A stretch of DNA of 64,000 bases from Bradyrhizobium roseum (GTDB lineage: Bacteria; Pseudomonadota; Alphaproteobacteria; Rhizobiales; Xanthobacteraceae), in assembly GCF_030413175.1 (NCBI RefSeq), contig NZ_CP129212.1:2790001-2854000 (forward strand), in the 5' to 3' direction. A program made the translations under genes and the position numbers. Position 1 is the first letter of the stretch; each line of letters begins with the position of its first letter. The notes beneath the pieces are model-generated. The model was not told the DNA's origin, ran no database searches, and was given only the letters and a program-made list of their open reading frames with translations. Below are positions 53,100 through 61,146 of this stretch, piece by piece.

Positions 53100-53757
53100 G
53101 ATGTCCGAACTGCACCGTGCCGAACGCCATGGTCACGGCCGCCTGGGTCGGGTCGATCACGGGAATGCCGAGCGCTTGTTCCAGCTGATGGCGGTGACGC
53201 GCCATGCCGGCGCAGCCCATCACTATGGCGCCGGACCCGTCCTCGTCCTTGAGAGCGCGCCCGACCTCGATCATCTTCGCCAGCGTTCCTTCGCCCGATG
53301 CAGTTTCAGCCACGCTCATGTTGAGCGGCCGCTCATTGGTCAGGCGATCCGTCAGGCCCATCTGCCGGAGATAGCGGACGTGACGGCGGATCGAGCGCTG
53401 CGCGATCGCAATCACGCCAAAGGTCTCGGCGCGCGCCAGCGCCGTCAGCACGCCACATTCGGCGATGCCGAATACCGGCCGGTCAGTGGCTTCGCGGCAG
53501 ACATGCAGGCCCGGATCGCTGTAGCAGGCAATCACGAAAGCGGCCGACTGGTTGTCGCCCTCGACGAGGCGGCGCAGCGGCATCGCCACGCCATCGACGT
53601 CGGCCTGGCTCTCGATTCCGAAAGGACCTTCCGCCAGCGTCTCGCAAACGATCTCCGGTCCGCCGTCGAAGTCGAGCGGCTTCAGGGCCTGCTCCAGCCC
53701 TTGGGTAACGAGATGGTTGGAGTTGGGATTGATGACGAGGATGCGCGGTCGTGACAT
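53095..53757 (-). CDS. Asp/Glu/hydantoin racemase family protein
   Basis: 220 residues. The two catalytic cysteines are Cys78 (IACYSDPGL) and Cys182 (VMGCAGMA), and the N-terminus ILVINPNSN is typical of hydantoin racemases. It would interconvert D- and L-5-monosubstituted hydantoins so that a D-specific hydantoinase can use both. Allantoin racemase is the alternative. AGGA precedes ATG 53757. It is transcribed opposite to the carbamoylase and divergently from the hydantoinase. Its stop codon lies in a dispersed repeat. Confidence 0.83.
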   Translation of the reverse strand: MSRPRILVINPNSNHLVTQGLEQALKPLDFDGGPEIVCETLAEGPFGIESQADVDGVAMPLRRLVEGDNQSAAFVIACYSDPGLHVCREATDRPVFGIAECGVLTALARAETFGVIAIAQRSIRRHVRYLRQMGLTDRLTNERPLNMSVAETASGEGTLAKMIEVGRALKDEDGSGAIVMGCAGMARHRHQLEQALGIPVIDPTQAAVTMAFGTVQFGHH

Positions 53758-53848
53758 GGTGTGTTCCTGCGGGGCGACGCGACGGATGATACAGCAAGAG
53801 CGTCGCGCAACAAGGCGACAAAGAAGGCAATGCACCACGAGCGGGGGA

Positions 53849-53864
53849 CGGCACGATCTGTGCT
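53849..53864 (+). promoter_or_regulatory. Sigma-54-like promoter of the hydantoinase operon
   Basis: CGGCACGATCTGTGCT has GG-N10-GC spacing, a full GGCACG -24 box and GTGCT in place of TTGCT at -12, 56 nt before ATG 53920. Confidence 0.5.
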
Positions 53865-53919
53865 TTCATCCGGCCAGCGCAGGATCTAAGAGTTTAGAAT
53901 TGATACCGGAGAGTTTGCC

Positions 53920-55389
53920 ATGACCGAGCCCGTCTACGACCTTGTCATCCGCGGCGGACGTGTCGCGACCGTGAGCGACGTGTTCGAGGCCGATGTCGCC
54001 ATATCGGGCGAGACGATCGTGGCCGTCGGCCGCGGGCTGCCGGGCGCGCGGCGCGAGATCGACGCGCGGGGCAAGCTGGTTCTGCCCGGCGGCGTCGACA
54101 GCCATGCCCATATCGAACAGCTCTCGGCCGCAGGCATCGTGAACGCCGATACGTTCGAGAGCGCCACCGTCTCGGCCGCTTTCGGCGGCACCACCACGGT
54201 GATCCCGTTTGCGGCCCAGCATGTCGGCATGAAGCTGCCGCAGGTGCTGGAGGAGTATCATGCGCTCGCAAAAAAGGGCGCGGTGATCGATTACGCCTTC
54301 CACATGATCATTGCCGATCCGACCAAGGAGACGCTGGAAAAAGATCTGCCTGAGCTGATCAAGCAGGGCCACGGTTCGATCAAGATATTCATGACCTATG
54401 ATCGTCTGAAGATCGACGACGAACCGCTGCTCGACATTCTGCTTGCCGCGCGCGACGGCGGTGCGATGCTCTGTGCCCACGCCGAAAATCACGGCATCAT
54501 CGCCTGGATGGTGAAGCGGCTGTTGGCGCGCGGCTACACCGCGCCAAAGTATCACGCCGTCAGCCATGCCCGCTTCTCCGAGGCCGAGGCGTTCAACCGG
54601 CTGATCGGCATGGCCGCGCTGATCGACCAGCCGATCATGATTTTTCACGTCTCGACCGCCGAAGGCGCCAAGGTGATCCGCGACGCGCGCGGGCAGGGGC
54701 TGAAAGTGTTTGCGGAAACCTGCCCGCAATATCTGTTCCTCACCGCCGCCGATCTCGACAAACCGGGAAATGAAGGCGCCAAATGGATGTGCAGCCCGCC
54801 GCCGCGCACCACCGCCGATCAGGAAGCGCTGTGGCAGGCGCTGGCGCTCGGCGATCTGCAGACCGTTTCGTCCGATCATGCGCCGTACCGGTTTGACGAG
54901 ACCGGCAAGCTGCGTGCCGGCCCCAATCCGAATTTCAAGCAGGTGGCGAACGGTCTGCCGGGCCTTGAGGTCCGCCTGCCGTTGCTGTTCGACGCCATGG
55001 TATCGAAGGGCCGATTGGGTCTCGAAAAATTCGTCGAACTGACCGCGACCGCGCCGGCCAAGATCTACAACCTGCATCCGCGCAAGGGCTCGATTGCGGT
55101 CGGCGCGGATGCCGATATCGCGATCTGGGACCCGGCGCGCGAGGTCACGCTGAGCGACGCGATGATGCATGACCTGACGGGCTACACGCCGTTTGCCGGG
55201 CGCAAACTGCAGGGTTGGCCGACGACCGTGCTGTCGCGCGGGCGCGTCATCGTGGCGGACGGCAAGCGTTCGGTCGAGGCAGGCACGGGCCGCTTCCTGC
55301 CGCGCAGCGGCGGCGAGGCGGCGAAGCCGACCGGGCGGCTGGTGCCGGACATGAACCCCGAGCAGAACTTTGGCGCGACTCTGCTGTGA
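53920..55389 (+). CDS. D-hydantoinase/dihydropyrimidinase
   Basis: A 489-residue cyclic amidohydrolase that opens hydantoin or dihydropyrimidine rings to N-carbamoyl acids. Zinc ligands His62 and His64 lie in DSHAHIEQ, the carboxylated Lys155 in SIKIFMTYD, and further ligands in CAHAEN, IFHVST and SSDHAPY. Length and the C-terminal extension (GRLVPDMNPEQNFGATLL) are normal for the family. It leads hydantoinase-epimerase-SDR-monooxygenase on the + strand and probably acts with the carbamoylase at 52061 and the racemase at 53095. Confidence 0.92.
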   Translation: MTEPVYDLVIRGGRVATVSDVFEADVAISGETIVAVGRGLPGARREIDARGKLVLPGGVDSHAHIEQLSAAGIVNADTFESATVSAAFGGTTTVIPFAAQHVGMKLPQVLEEYHALAKKGAVIDYAFHMIIADPTKETLEKDLPELIKQGHGSIKIFMTYDRLKIDDEPLLDILLAARDGGAMLCAHAENHGIIAWMVKRLLARGYTAPKYHAVSHARFSEAEAFNRLIGMAALIDQPIMIFHVSTAEGAKVIRDARGQGLKVFAETCPQYLFLTAADLDKPGNEGAKWMCSPPPRTTADQEALWQALALGDLQTVSSDHAPYRFDETGKLRAGPNPNFKQVANGLPGLEVRLPLLFDAMVSKGRLGLEKFVELTATAPAKIYNLHPRKGSIAVGADADIAIWDPAREVTLSDAMMHDLTGYTPFAGRKLQGWPTTVLSRGRVIVADGKRSVEAGTGRFLPRSGGEAAKPTGRLVPDMNPEQNFGATLL

Positions 55390-55420
55390 TCGATCCGTCG
55401 CGACGTTTCTGGATTGAGCG

Positions 55421-56398
55421 ATGAAGGTTCTTGTCTTCGGCGGCGCCGGTTTCGTCGGGCTCAATATCGCCGCGGCGCTGCTGGTGCGCGGTCATAGCGT
55501 GACGTCGTTCGACCGCGCGGGCCTACCGCGCGGCGCAACGAATGATTTTGCGCGGTATGGCGATCGGCTGACGGCCGTCCAGGGCGATGTCAGGGATAGC
55601 CAGGCCGTGCAAGCCGCAGTCACGGCTGGTTATGACGCCATCATCCTCGGGACGGCGATCACGGCCGGACCGGAACGCGAGGCCAGCGATCCCGAGACCA
55701 TTTTGCAGGTCAATCTGCTGGCGCAGACGCCGATCCTGATGGCCGCACAAAAGACCGGCGTCAAACGGATCATCAATCTGTCGTCCGCAGCCGCCTATGG
55801 CGCGAGCGCATTCCATCATCCGCTGCTCGATGAAGAAACGCCATGTGACCCGGCCTCGCTCTATGCCATCACCAAATTCGCATCCGAGAAGGTGGCGGCG
55901 CGGCTGGCCGGTCTCTGGCAGCGGGAAATCGTCAGCGTGCGGCTGAGCGCCGTGTTCGGGCCCTGGGAGCGCAGCAACGACGTGCGCGACACGCCGAGCC
56001 CGCAGGCGCAGATCCTGTCGGCGATGCAGGGAGGGTACCAGGCCATCCTGTCGCGCCCGGGCGTCAGGGACTGGATTTATGCGGCCGATGTTGCGGATGC
56101 CGTGTCGTTGCTGATCGAGGCGCCGAAGCCGGAGTATCAACTCTATAACATTTCAAGCGGCATGGAATGGTCGGCGTTGCAGTGGGGTGAGGAACTCGCC
56201 GCGTTGCATCCGGGCCTTGTTTGCCGGCTGGCCGATGCCGGTGAAGTGGCAACCGTCGACCTGCATAGCGCCGCCGACCGCGCGCCGCTGTCGGTGGCGC
56301 GCATGGCGGATGAATTCGGCTGGCGCGCGCGGTTCGGCTGTGCCGACTCGGCCGCTGATCTGAGCGCGTGGTGGAAGCGGCATCGGGAGGACACATGA
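55421..56398 (+). CDS. NAD-dependent epimerase/dehydratase family protein
   Basis: A 325-residue extended SDR. The nucleotide-binding GGAGFVG is at residues 7-13, the catalytic Ser in NLSSAAAYG and Tyr-Lys in YAITK. Substrates in this family include nucleotide sugars but also sugar acids and small aldehydes, so none is assigned. It follows the hydantoinase gene by 31 bp and its stop overlaps the next start (ATGA), implying a role in processing a product of the same pathway. Confidence 0.87.
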   Translation: MKVLVFGGAGFVGLNIAAALLVRGHSVTSFDRAGLPRGATNDFARYGDRLTAVQGDVRDSQAVQAAVTAGYDAIILGTAITAGPEREASDPETILQVNLLAQTPILMAAQKTGVKRIINLSSAAAYGASAFHHPLLDEETPCDPASLYAITKFASEKVAARLAGLWQREIVSVRLSAVFGPWERSNDVRDTPSPQAQILSAMQGGYQAILSRPGVRDWIYAADVADAVSLLIEAPKPEYQLYNISSGMEWSALQWGEELAALHPGLVCRLADAGEVATVDLHSAADRAPLSVARMADEFGWRARFGCADSAADLSAWWKRHREDT

Positions 56399-57156
56399 GA
56401 CTGGCAGGACGGACGGCGATCGTGACCGGTGCCGGCTCCGGCATCGGCCGGGCCAGCGCGGTGCTGTTTGCGAAGGAGGGTGCGTTTGTCGCGCTGGTCG
56501 ATCGCGATGGCGCGGGCTTGCAGGAAACGCTGGCGGCAATCGCAGAAGCGAAGGGCGAGGCGTCGCTGCATGTCGGCGATGTCGGCGAGGCCGATTTTGC
56601 AAAGGACACGGTGGGCGATGTCATCGCGCGGCGCGGCCAGCTCGACGTTCTGATGACGGCGGCCGGCTTTTCCTGCGGCGGCACCGTGCTGACCACCGAT
56701 CCGGCCGACTGGGACGCGGTGTTCCGCACCAATGTCGGCGGCACCTGGCTATGGGCGCGCGCGGCGATCCCTGACATGCAGCGGCAGGGCAGCGGCTCGA
56801 TCATCACGCTGGCGTCGCAGCTTGCAATCGCCGGTGGCCGCGGCAACACGGCCTACATCGCCGCCAAGGGCGCGATCATCAGCCTGACCCGGACAATCGC
56901 GCTCGATTTCGCCACCGACGGCATCCGCGTCAACGCGATTGCGCCGGGCGCCATTGATACCCCGATGCTGCGGCGCAGTTTTGCCCGGCACGCCGACCCC
57001 GAACCGGTGCGCGAAGCCTCCCGCAACCGCCATGCCATGAAACGGTTTGGCCAGGCCGAGGAGGTGGCGCAGACCGCGCTGCACCTGGCCAGTGATGCAT
57101 CTTCGTTCACGACCGGCACCGTGATGCCGGTCGACGGCGGCTGGCTCGTGGCATGA
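56395..57156 (+). CDS. SDR family NAD(P)-dependent oxidoreductase
   Basis: A 253-residue classical SDR: TGAGSGIG at residues 11-18, Ser141, Tyr154 and Lys158 (YIAAK), and the C-terminal VDGGWLVA. GGGAGG precedes ATG 56395. It is translationally coupled on both sides by 4-nt overlaps with the epimerase and monooxygenase genes. The NNAG motif is replaced by TAAG, as in some family members. Confidence 0.9.
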   Translation: MRLAGRTAIVTGAGSGIGRASAVLFAKEGAFVALVDRDGAGLQETLAAIAEAKGEASLHVGDVGEADFAKDTVGDVIARRGQLDVLMTAAGFSCGGTVLTTDPADWDAVFRTNVGGTWLWARAAIPDMQRQGSGSIITLASQLAIAGGRGNTAYIAAKGAIISLTRTIALDFATDGIRVNAIAPGAIDTPMLRRSFARHADPEPVREASRNRHAMKRFGQAEEVAQTALHLASDASSFTTGTVMPVDGGWLVA

Positions 57157-58586
57157 ACGACGCTCTTGCCGCTCTCGAAGACCGGGTTCGCGCCGATCTT
57201 GCCAAGACCGCGCATCCGGATGCCGCGTGGCTGACGCCAAAGCTCGGGCCGGACGACAGGCCGGCACTGGACGTGCTGATCGTGGGCGCCGGGCAATCGG
57301 GGCTCGCAACGGCATTCGGGCTGTTGCGCTCACAGGTCAGCAACATCCTCGTGCTCGACAAGTCCGAACAGGGACAGGAGGGACCGTGGCTCACCTACGC
57401 CCGCATGCACACGCTGCGCAGCCCAAAGCATTTCACCGGCCCGGATCTCGATATTCCGAGCCTGACCTATCAATCGTGGCACGAGGCGCGGTTTGGTGAA
57501 GAAAATTGGCGAAAGCTCGACCTGATCTCGCGTGAACTCTGGGCGGAATATCTGCTCTGGTTCAGGCGGATCGTAGACGTGCCAGTGCGCAATGGCTGTG
57601 CGGTCGTCGAGATATCGCCGGCCCCGGGCGGATTGCTCGCGGCCAGGGTGCAAACGGTTGATGGCTTCGATATGCTGTTTGCACGGAAAATTGTGCTGGC
57701 GACCGGGCAGGAGGGCATGGGCGACTGGACCGTTCCAGAGCCGCTGCGTCATCTGCCGCCGTCGCTTTGCGCGCATGCGGCGCAGCCGATCGATTTTGCG
57801 GCCTTGCGCGGCAAGCGCGTCGCGGTGATCGGCGCCGGCGCGTCGGCCTTCGACAATGCCGCGGTGGCACTGGAATCCGGCGCGGCAGAGGTGAACCTGT
57901 TCTGCCGCAGGGCGGAGATTCAGGTCATCCAGCCCTATCGCTGGCTCACCTTTCGCGGTTTCCTGCGGCACTTTTCCGATCTCGACGATGCCTGGCGCTG
58001 GCGCTTCATGCGCACCGTCCTGGAGATGCGGGAAGGTTTTCCGCAGGCGACCTATGACCGGTGTGCGCGCCATGCCCATTTTCACCTGCAGGAGGGCGCG
58101 CCGGTCGATGCCGCACGGGAGTTGCCTGACGGCGTGGAATTGCAGACGCCGCGTGGCATGTTCGCGGTTGACTTTGTGATCTGCGGTACCGGCATCGACA
58201 TGAATTTTGCGGGCCGGCCCGAACTGAAGAATTGCGCCGCCAACATCGCGACCTGGGCCGACCGCTACCAGCCGCCGCCGGAGGAGCGCAGCCCGCGGCT
58301 CGGACGCTTTCCGTATCTCGCCGACGACTACGCGCTGATGGAACGCACCGAAGGCGACACGCCATGGATAGCTAACATTCATGTGTTCGCGATTGCCTCC
58401 ACCATGAGCTTTGGCGCCTCGGGCTCGTCGATCAACGCGATGACCACAGCGGTGCCGAAACTGGTGCACGGGCTGACGCGCGGCCTGTTCCGCGCCGATG
58501 TCGAGCGACACTGGGCGTCATTCAGGGCCTACGACGTGCCGCAGGCGGCCGTCGCGCGAAAGATCACAGATCGAGCGTCACGCTGA
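57153..58586 (+). CDS. Flavin-containing monooxygenase-like NAD(P)/FAD protein
   Basis: A 477-residue flavoprotein with two dinucleotide folds: VGAGQSGLATA near residue 46 for FAD and GAGASAFDNA near 226 for NADPH. The order fits flavin-dependent N-hydroxylating or Baeyer-Villiger monooxygenases, although the BVMO fingerprint is not evident. It ends the hydantoinase operon and overlaps the convergent reductase gene by 23 bp. It may oxygenate an amine or amino acid released by the upstream enzymes (inference). Confidence 0.85.
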   Translation: MNDALAALEDRVRADLAKTAHPDAAWLTPKLGPDDRPALDVLIVGAGQSGLATAFGLLRSQVSNILVLDKSEQGQEGPWLTYARMHTLRSPKHFTGPDLDIPSLTYQSWHEARFGEENWRKLDLISRELWAEYLLWFRRIVDVPVRNGCAVVEISPAPGGLLAARVQTVDGFDMLFARKIVLATGQEGMGDWTVPEPLRHLPPSLCAHAAQPIDFAALRGKRVAVIGAGASAFDNAAVALESGAAEVNLFCRRAEIQVIQPYRWLTFRGFLRHFSDLDDAWRWRFMRTVLEMREGFPQATYDRCARHAHFHLQEGAPVDAARELPDGVELQTPRGMFAVDFVICGTGIDMNFAGRPELKNCAANIATWADRYQPPPEERSPRLGRFPYLADDYALMERTEGDTPWIANIHVFAIASTMSFGASGSSINAMTTAVPKLVHGLTRGLFRADVERHWASFRAYDVPQAAVARKITDRASR

Positions 58587-59505
58587 CGCGCGCGCGCGAC
58601 ACGCACAGCATCAGCCGGTCCTGCCGCTTCGATGTCGGCAGCACCTTGTCGCGATGCAGCACAATGCCGTCGCGGTAGCCGCATTCGCAGGAACCGCACA
58701 CGCCCATTTCGCAGGACGACGGCAGGGGAAAATCATTGGCGCGCAACACGTCGAGCAGTGACTTGTCCGCGGGCACCAGCAATCGCTGACCGGTCGATGC
58801 GACGGTCGCCTCGAACGGCTCGGGCTTGAAGTTCTCGTCGACCGTCATCTGAAAGACTTCGCCGTGAACCTGTTCTTCGGGCCATGCGCTCAAGGCCGAC
58901 TGTACGGCATCCAGCAGCCGCTGCGGCCCACAGATGTAGACGTGCGTATTCTCGTCATAGGGTCCGACGGCCGCCGGATCGAAGCGCCGGCGGTCTGCGG
59001 AGAACCAGCACTGCAGGTTTTTGCCGCAAACATCCTGGAGTTCGGCGAGCAGCGGCGCCTGCTCTGCCGATCGCGCGCAATAGTGGAGAGTGAAATCCTT
59101 GTCCTGGCGCTTCAGCATGCGGGCCATCGACAGGAACGGCGTGATGCCGATGCCACCGGCGATCAGAACGTAATGCTTTCCCTTGTCGCTGAGCGGAAGA
59201 TTGTTGCGCGGCGTGGAGATGTGCACCTCGCTGCCTTCACGCAGGTTCTCGTGAACCCAGATCGATCCGCCGCGGCCCCCGGCCTCGCGCTTGACGGCGA
59301 TCTCGTACCTGGAGCGGTCGTCAGGGTCGCCGCATAGCGAATATTGCCGAACCCGGCCATCGGGCATGCGCAGGTCGACATGCGCGCCTGGGGACCATTC
59401 CGGAAGCACCGGCCGAAGCGGATGAACCAGTTGCAGGTGCAGAACATCCGGCGTCGTGAGGCGCATCTTTTCGACGCGCAGCTTCATGATGAGACGCGCG
59501 GTCAT
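58564..59505 (-). CDS. PDR/VanB-type FMN/2Fe-2S oxidoreductase
   Basis: 313 residues. Flavin-binding RQYSL is at 53-57, NAD-binding GGIGITP at 117-123 and CGPQ at 192, and a C-terminal plant-type ferredoxin domain has Cys265, Cys270, Cys273 and Cys301. It moves electrons from NAD(P)H through FMN to 2Fe-2S and on to a partner. No Rieske oxygenase gene is nearby. The partner is more likely the MOSC protein, whose stop overlaps this ATG by 4 nt. It is last in the five-gene MFS operon. Confidence 0.9.
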   Translation of the reverse strand: MTARLIMKLRVEKMRLTTPDVLHLQLVHPLRPVLPEWSPGAHVDLRMPDGRVRQYSLCGDPDDRSRYEIAVKREAGGRGGSIWVHENLREGSEVHISTPRNNLPLSDKGKHYVLIAGGIGITPFLSMARMLKRQDKDFTLHYCARSAEQAPLLAELQDVCGKNLQCWFSADRRRFDPAAVGPYDENTHVYICGPQRLLDAVQSALSAWPEEQVHGEVFQMTVDENFKPEPFEATVASTGQRLLVPADKSLLDVLRANDFPLPSSCEMGVCGSCECGYRDGIVLHRDKVLPTSKRQDRLMLCVSRARVSVTLDL

Positions 59506-60086
59506 TGATCGAGCAACTCTATCACGTCGCCGGGCCGGATGATTCCGCCGCGCTCGATGCCGCAGTTCAGGCCTGAGCGGTTATAGAGCGGAAGGAATAC
59601 GGGAAGCCCCAGCAGTTCTTCGAGATATTTGCAGGGAAAGTTCAACCGGCCACCGCGCAGAATCACGTCGCCGACCCTGAACCGGCGTCCGACCAGATGA
59701 TTGAGCGGCACGCCGATAACGGTCAGATTCCGGCGGTGGTCGCGCGGCTCAAGCGTGATCGGGCCATCCTGCAGCGGCGGATCGTTCCGTGACAGCGCAT
59801 CGAGCGCTTCCTGTTCGATCAGCGTCACCTCACGCACGTCGGGTTTTGGCGAATAGGTGCCGGTGCCCTCAAAATAGCGGTCGCCGACGATGCCGCGACC
59901 AGCGATGCATTCGGCCTCCTGGAGTTCTTCCATCTCATAACTGGCGCTGGGCGCGACATGGATGTGAAGCAGCTTTCCTTGCCATCGGGTGGCGCCGCCG
60001 GGCTTGGCGACGGCGATGGACCCCGCGGGATGCGCAAACGCCTCCGTCATTTTGGGCGGCGGTCTTCGAGAGGGTTGGAAATTCAC
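59502..60086 (-). CDS. MOSC domain protein (YiiM/YcbX-like)
   Basis: 194 residues with a full MOSC (Moco sulfurase C-terminal) domain: GIVGDRYFEGTG, EVTLIEQEALDAL, RRNLTVIGVPLNHLVGRRFRVGD, and the probable molybdenum-binding Cys152 in NFPCKYLEELLG. Stand-alone MOSC proteins such as YiiM and YcbX reduce N-hydroxylated compounds using electrons from a flavin/2Fe-2S partner. GTG 60086 with AGGA upstream is preferred over ATG 60050. It lies 4 nt after RidA and overlaps the PDR reductase gene, fitting a split YcbX-like system. Confidence 0.85.
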   Translation of the reverse strand: MNFQPSRRPPPKMTEAFAHPAGSIAVAKPGGATRWQGKLLHIHVAPSASYEMEELQEAECIAGRGIVGDRYFEGTGTYSPKPDVREVTLIEQEALDALSRNDPPLQDGPITLEPRDHRRNLTVIGVPLNHLVGRRFRVGDVILRGGRLNFPCKYLEELLGLPVFLPLYNRSGLNCGIERGGIIRPGDVIELLDQ

Positions 60087-60090
60087 GGGA

Positions 60091-60480
60091 TCATCCTTTC
60101 GTGCGCAAGGCGATCGCTTCGACTTCGACCAGCGCATCTTTGGGCAGGCGCGCGACGTCGATGGTCGAGCGGGCCGGCGGCTGATCGCTGAAGAATTCGG
60201 CGTAGATTCCGTTCATGACGGCAAAGTCGTCCATGTTCTTCAGGAACACGGTCGTCTTCAGGACGCTCGCGAAAGACGCGCCGCCAGCTTCCAGCACGGC
60301 CGACAGATTCGCCAGCGACTGCCGGGTCTGCTGCTCGATGCCGTCCGGAATAGCCCCGGAGGCCGGATCGATCGGCAGTTGCCCGGACGCAAACACCAGC
60401 TGTTCAGTGCGGGTTGCCTGCGAGTAGGGGCCGGCTGCCGGTGCGGCGTTGGTGGTGCTGACGATGGATTTCGTGGTCAT
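60091..60480 (-). CDS. RidA/YjgF family enamine/imine deaminase
   Basis: 129 residues. The conserved Arg104 (PPARSTIDVARLPKDALVEVEAIA), QLPIDPASG and FLKNMDDFAVMN are all present. RidA proteins hydrolyse reactive 2-aminoacrylate-type enamines/imines to ketoacids and ammonia; relatives such as RutC act in pyrimidine catabolism. AGGAGA precedes ATG 60480. It is the third gene of the MFS-PfpI-RidA-MOSC-reductase operon, where it may remove imines made during amine or N-hydroxy compound breakdown (inference). Confidence 0.92.
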   Translation of the reverse strand: MTTKSIVSTTNAAPAAGPYSQATRTEQLVFASGQLPIDPASGAIPDGIEQQTRQSLANLSAVLEAGGASFASVLKTTVFLKNMDDFAVMNGIYAEFFSDQPPARSTIDVARLPKDALVEVEAIALRTKG

Positions 60481-60508
60481 GGTGTCTCCTGTCGACGGAT
60501 TGATCTGC

Positions 60509-61129
60509 TTATCCCGCGAGGAATGCTTTCGCGTTGCTGTTGGCTTCGCGGGCACGCCGGTATTCCAGAATTCGCGCCGTTTCGCCGGCGAGCTGTTCGC
60601 CGAGCATGTCTGCCAGGATATGAAGCGTCGTATCGATGCAGAGCGAGACGCCGCCGCCGGTCACGACGGCGCCGCTATGGACGATCGCCGCTTCCCGTGC
60701 ATCGATGCGGGGATACATGGCGCGCATTCGCGCGAGCGGCGAGACTTCGGGAGGCACGACCGAACGCTTCGTGGTAGCTTCGCCGTCATCGAGAACGCCG
60801 CTCGCCGCCAGGATCATGGCACCCGTGCACACCGATGCGATCCGGCCGGAGGCGTGGACCCGCCTGATATACGCAAGCGTCGCGGGAGACCGCGTCTGAT
60901 CCTCCCACCCTGGGCCTCCCGTCACGATCACAATGTCGCAGCCCGGCGCGTCATCGATGCCGAACTGCGCGATGACGTCGAGCCCGCTGGATAGCCGGAC
61001 GATGCCTGCTTTTGGCGCGATGGTGCAGACTTCAATCTGCGGCGCGATCCGGCGCGCCATCGAGAGCACGCCGAATGTCGCGAGATCGATCGGTTCGACA
61101 CCGTCATAGATGAATATTCCGAACCGCAT
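60509..61129 (-). CDS. DJ-1/PfpI family protein (isonitrile hydratase-like)
   Basis: 206 residues. The nucleophile is Cys101 in the elbow ASVCTGAMILAASG, and an N-terminal Asp/Glu (GVEPIDLATFG) is near the active site. The pattern is that of GATase1-like domains found alone as isonitrile hydratase (InhA) or as the sensor half of GlxA regulators; no DNA-binding domain is attached here. ATG 61129 fits the family start. It is second in the operon, 17 bp after the MFS gene. Confidence 0.85.
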   Translation of the reverse strand: MRFGIFIYDGVEPIDLATFGVLSMARRIAPQIEVCTIAPKAGIVRLSSGLDVIAQFGIDDAPGCDIVIVTGGPGWEDQTRSPATLAYIRRVHASGRIASVCTGAMILAASGVLDDGEATTKRSVVPPEVSPLARMRAMYPRIDAREAAIVHSGAVVTGGGVSLCIDTTLHILADMLGEQLAGETARILEYRRAREANSNAKAFLAG

Positions 61130-61146
61130 GCCGAACCGATCCTTTG

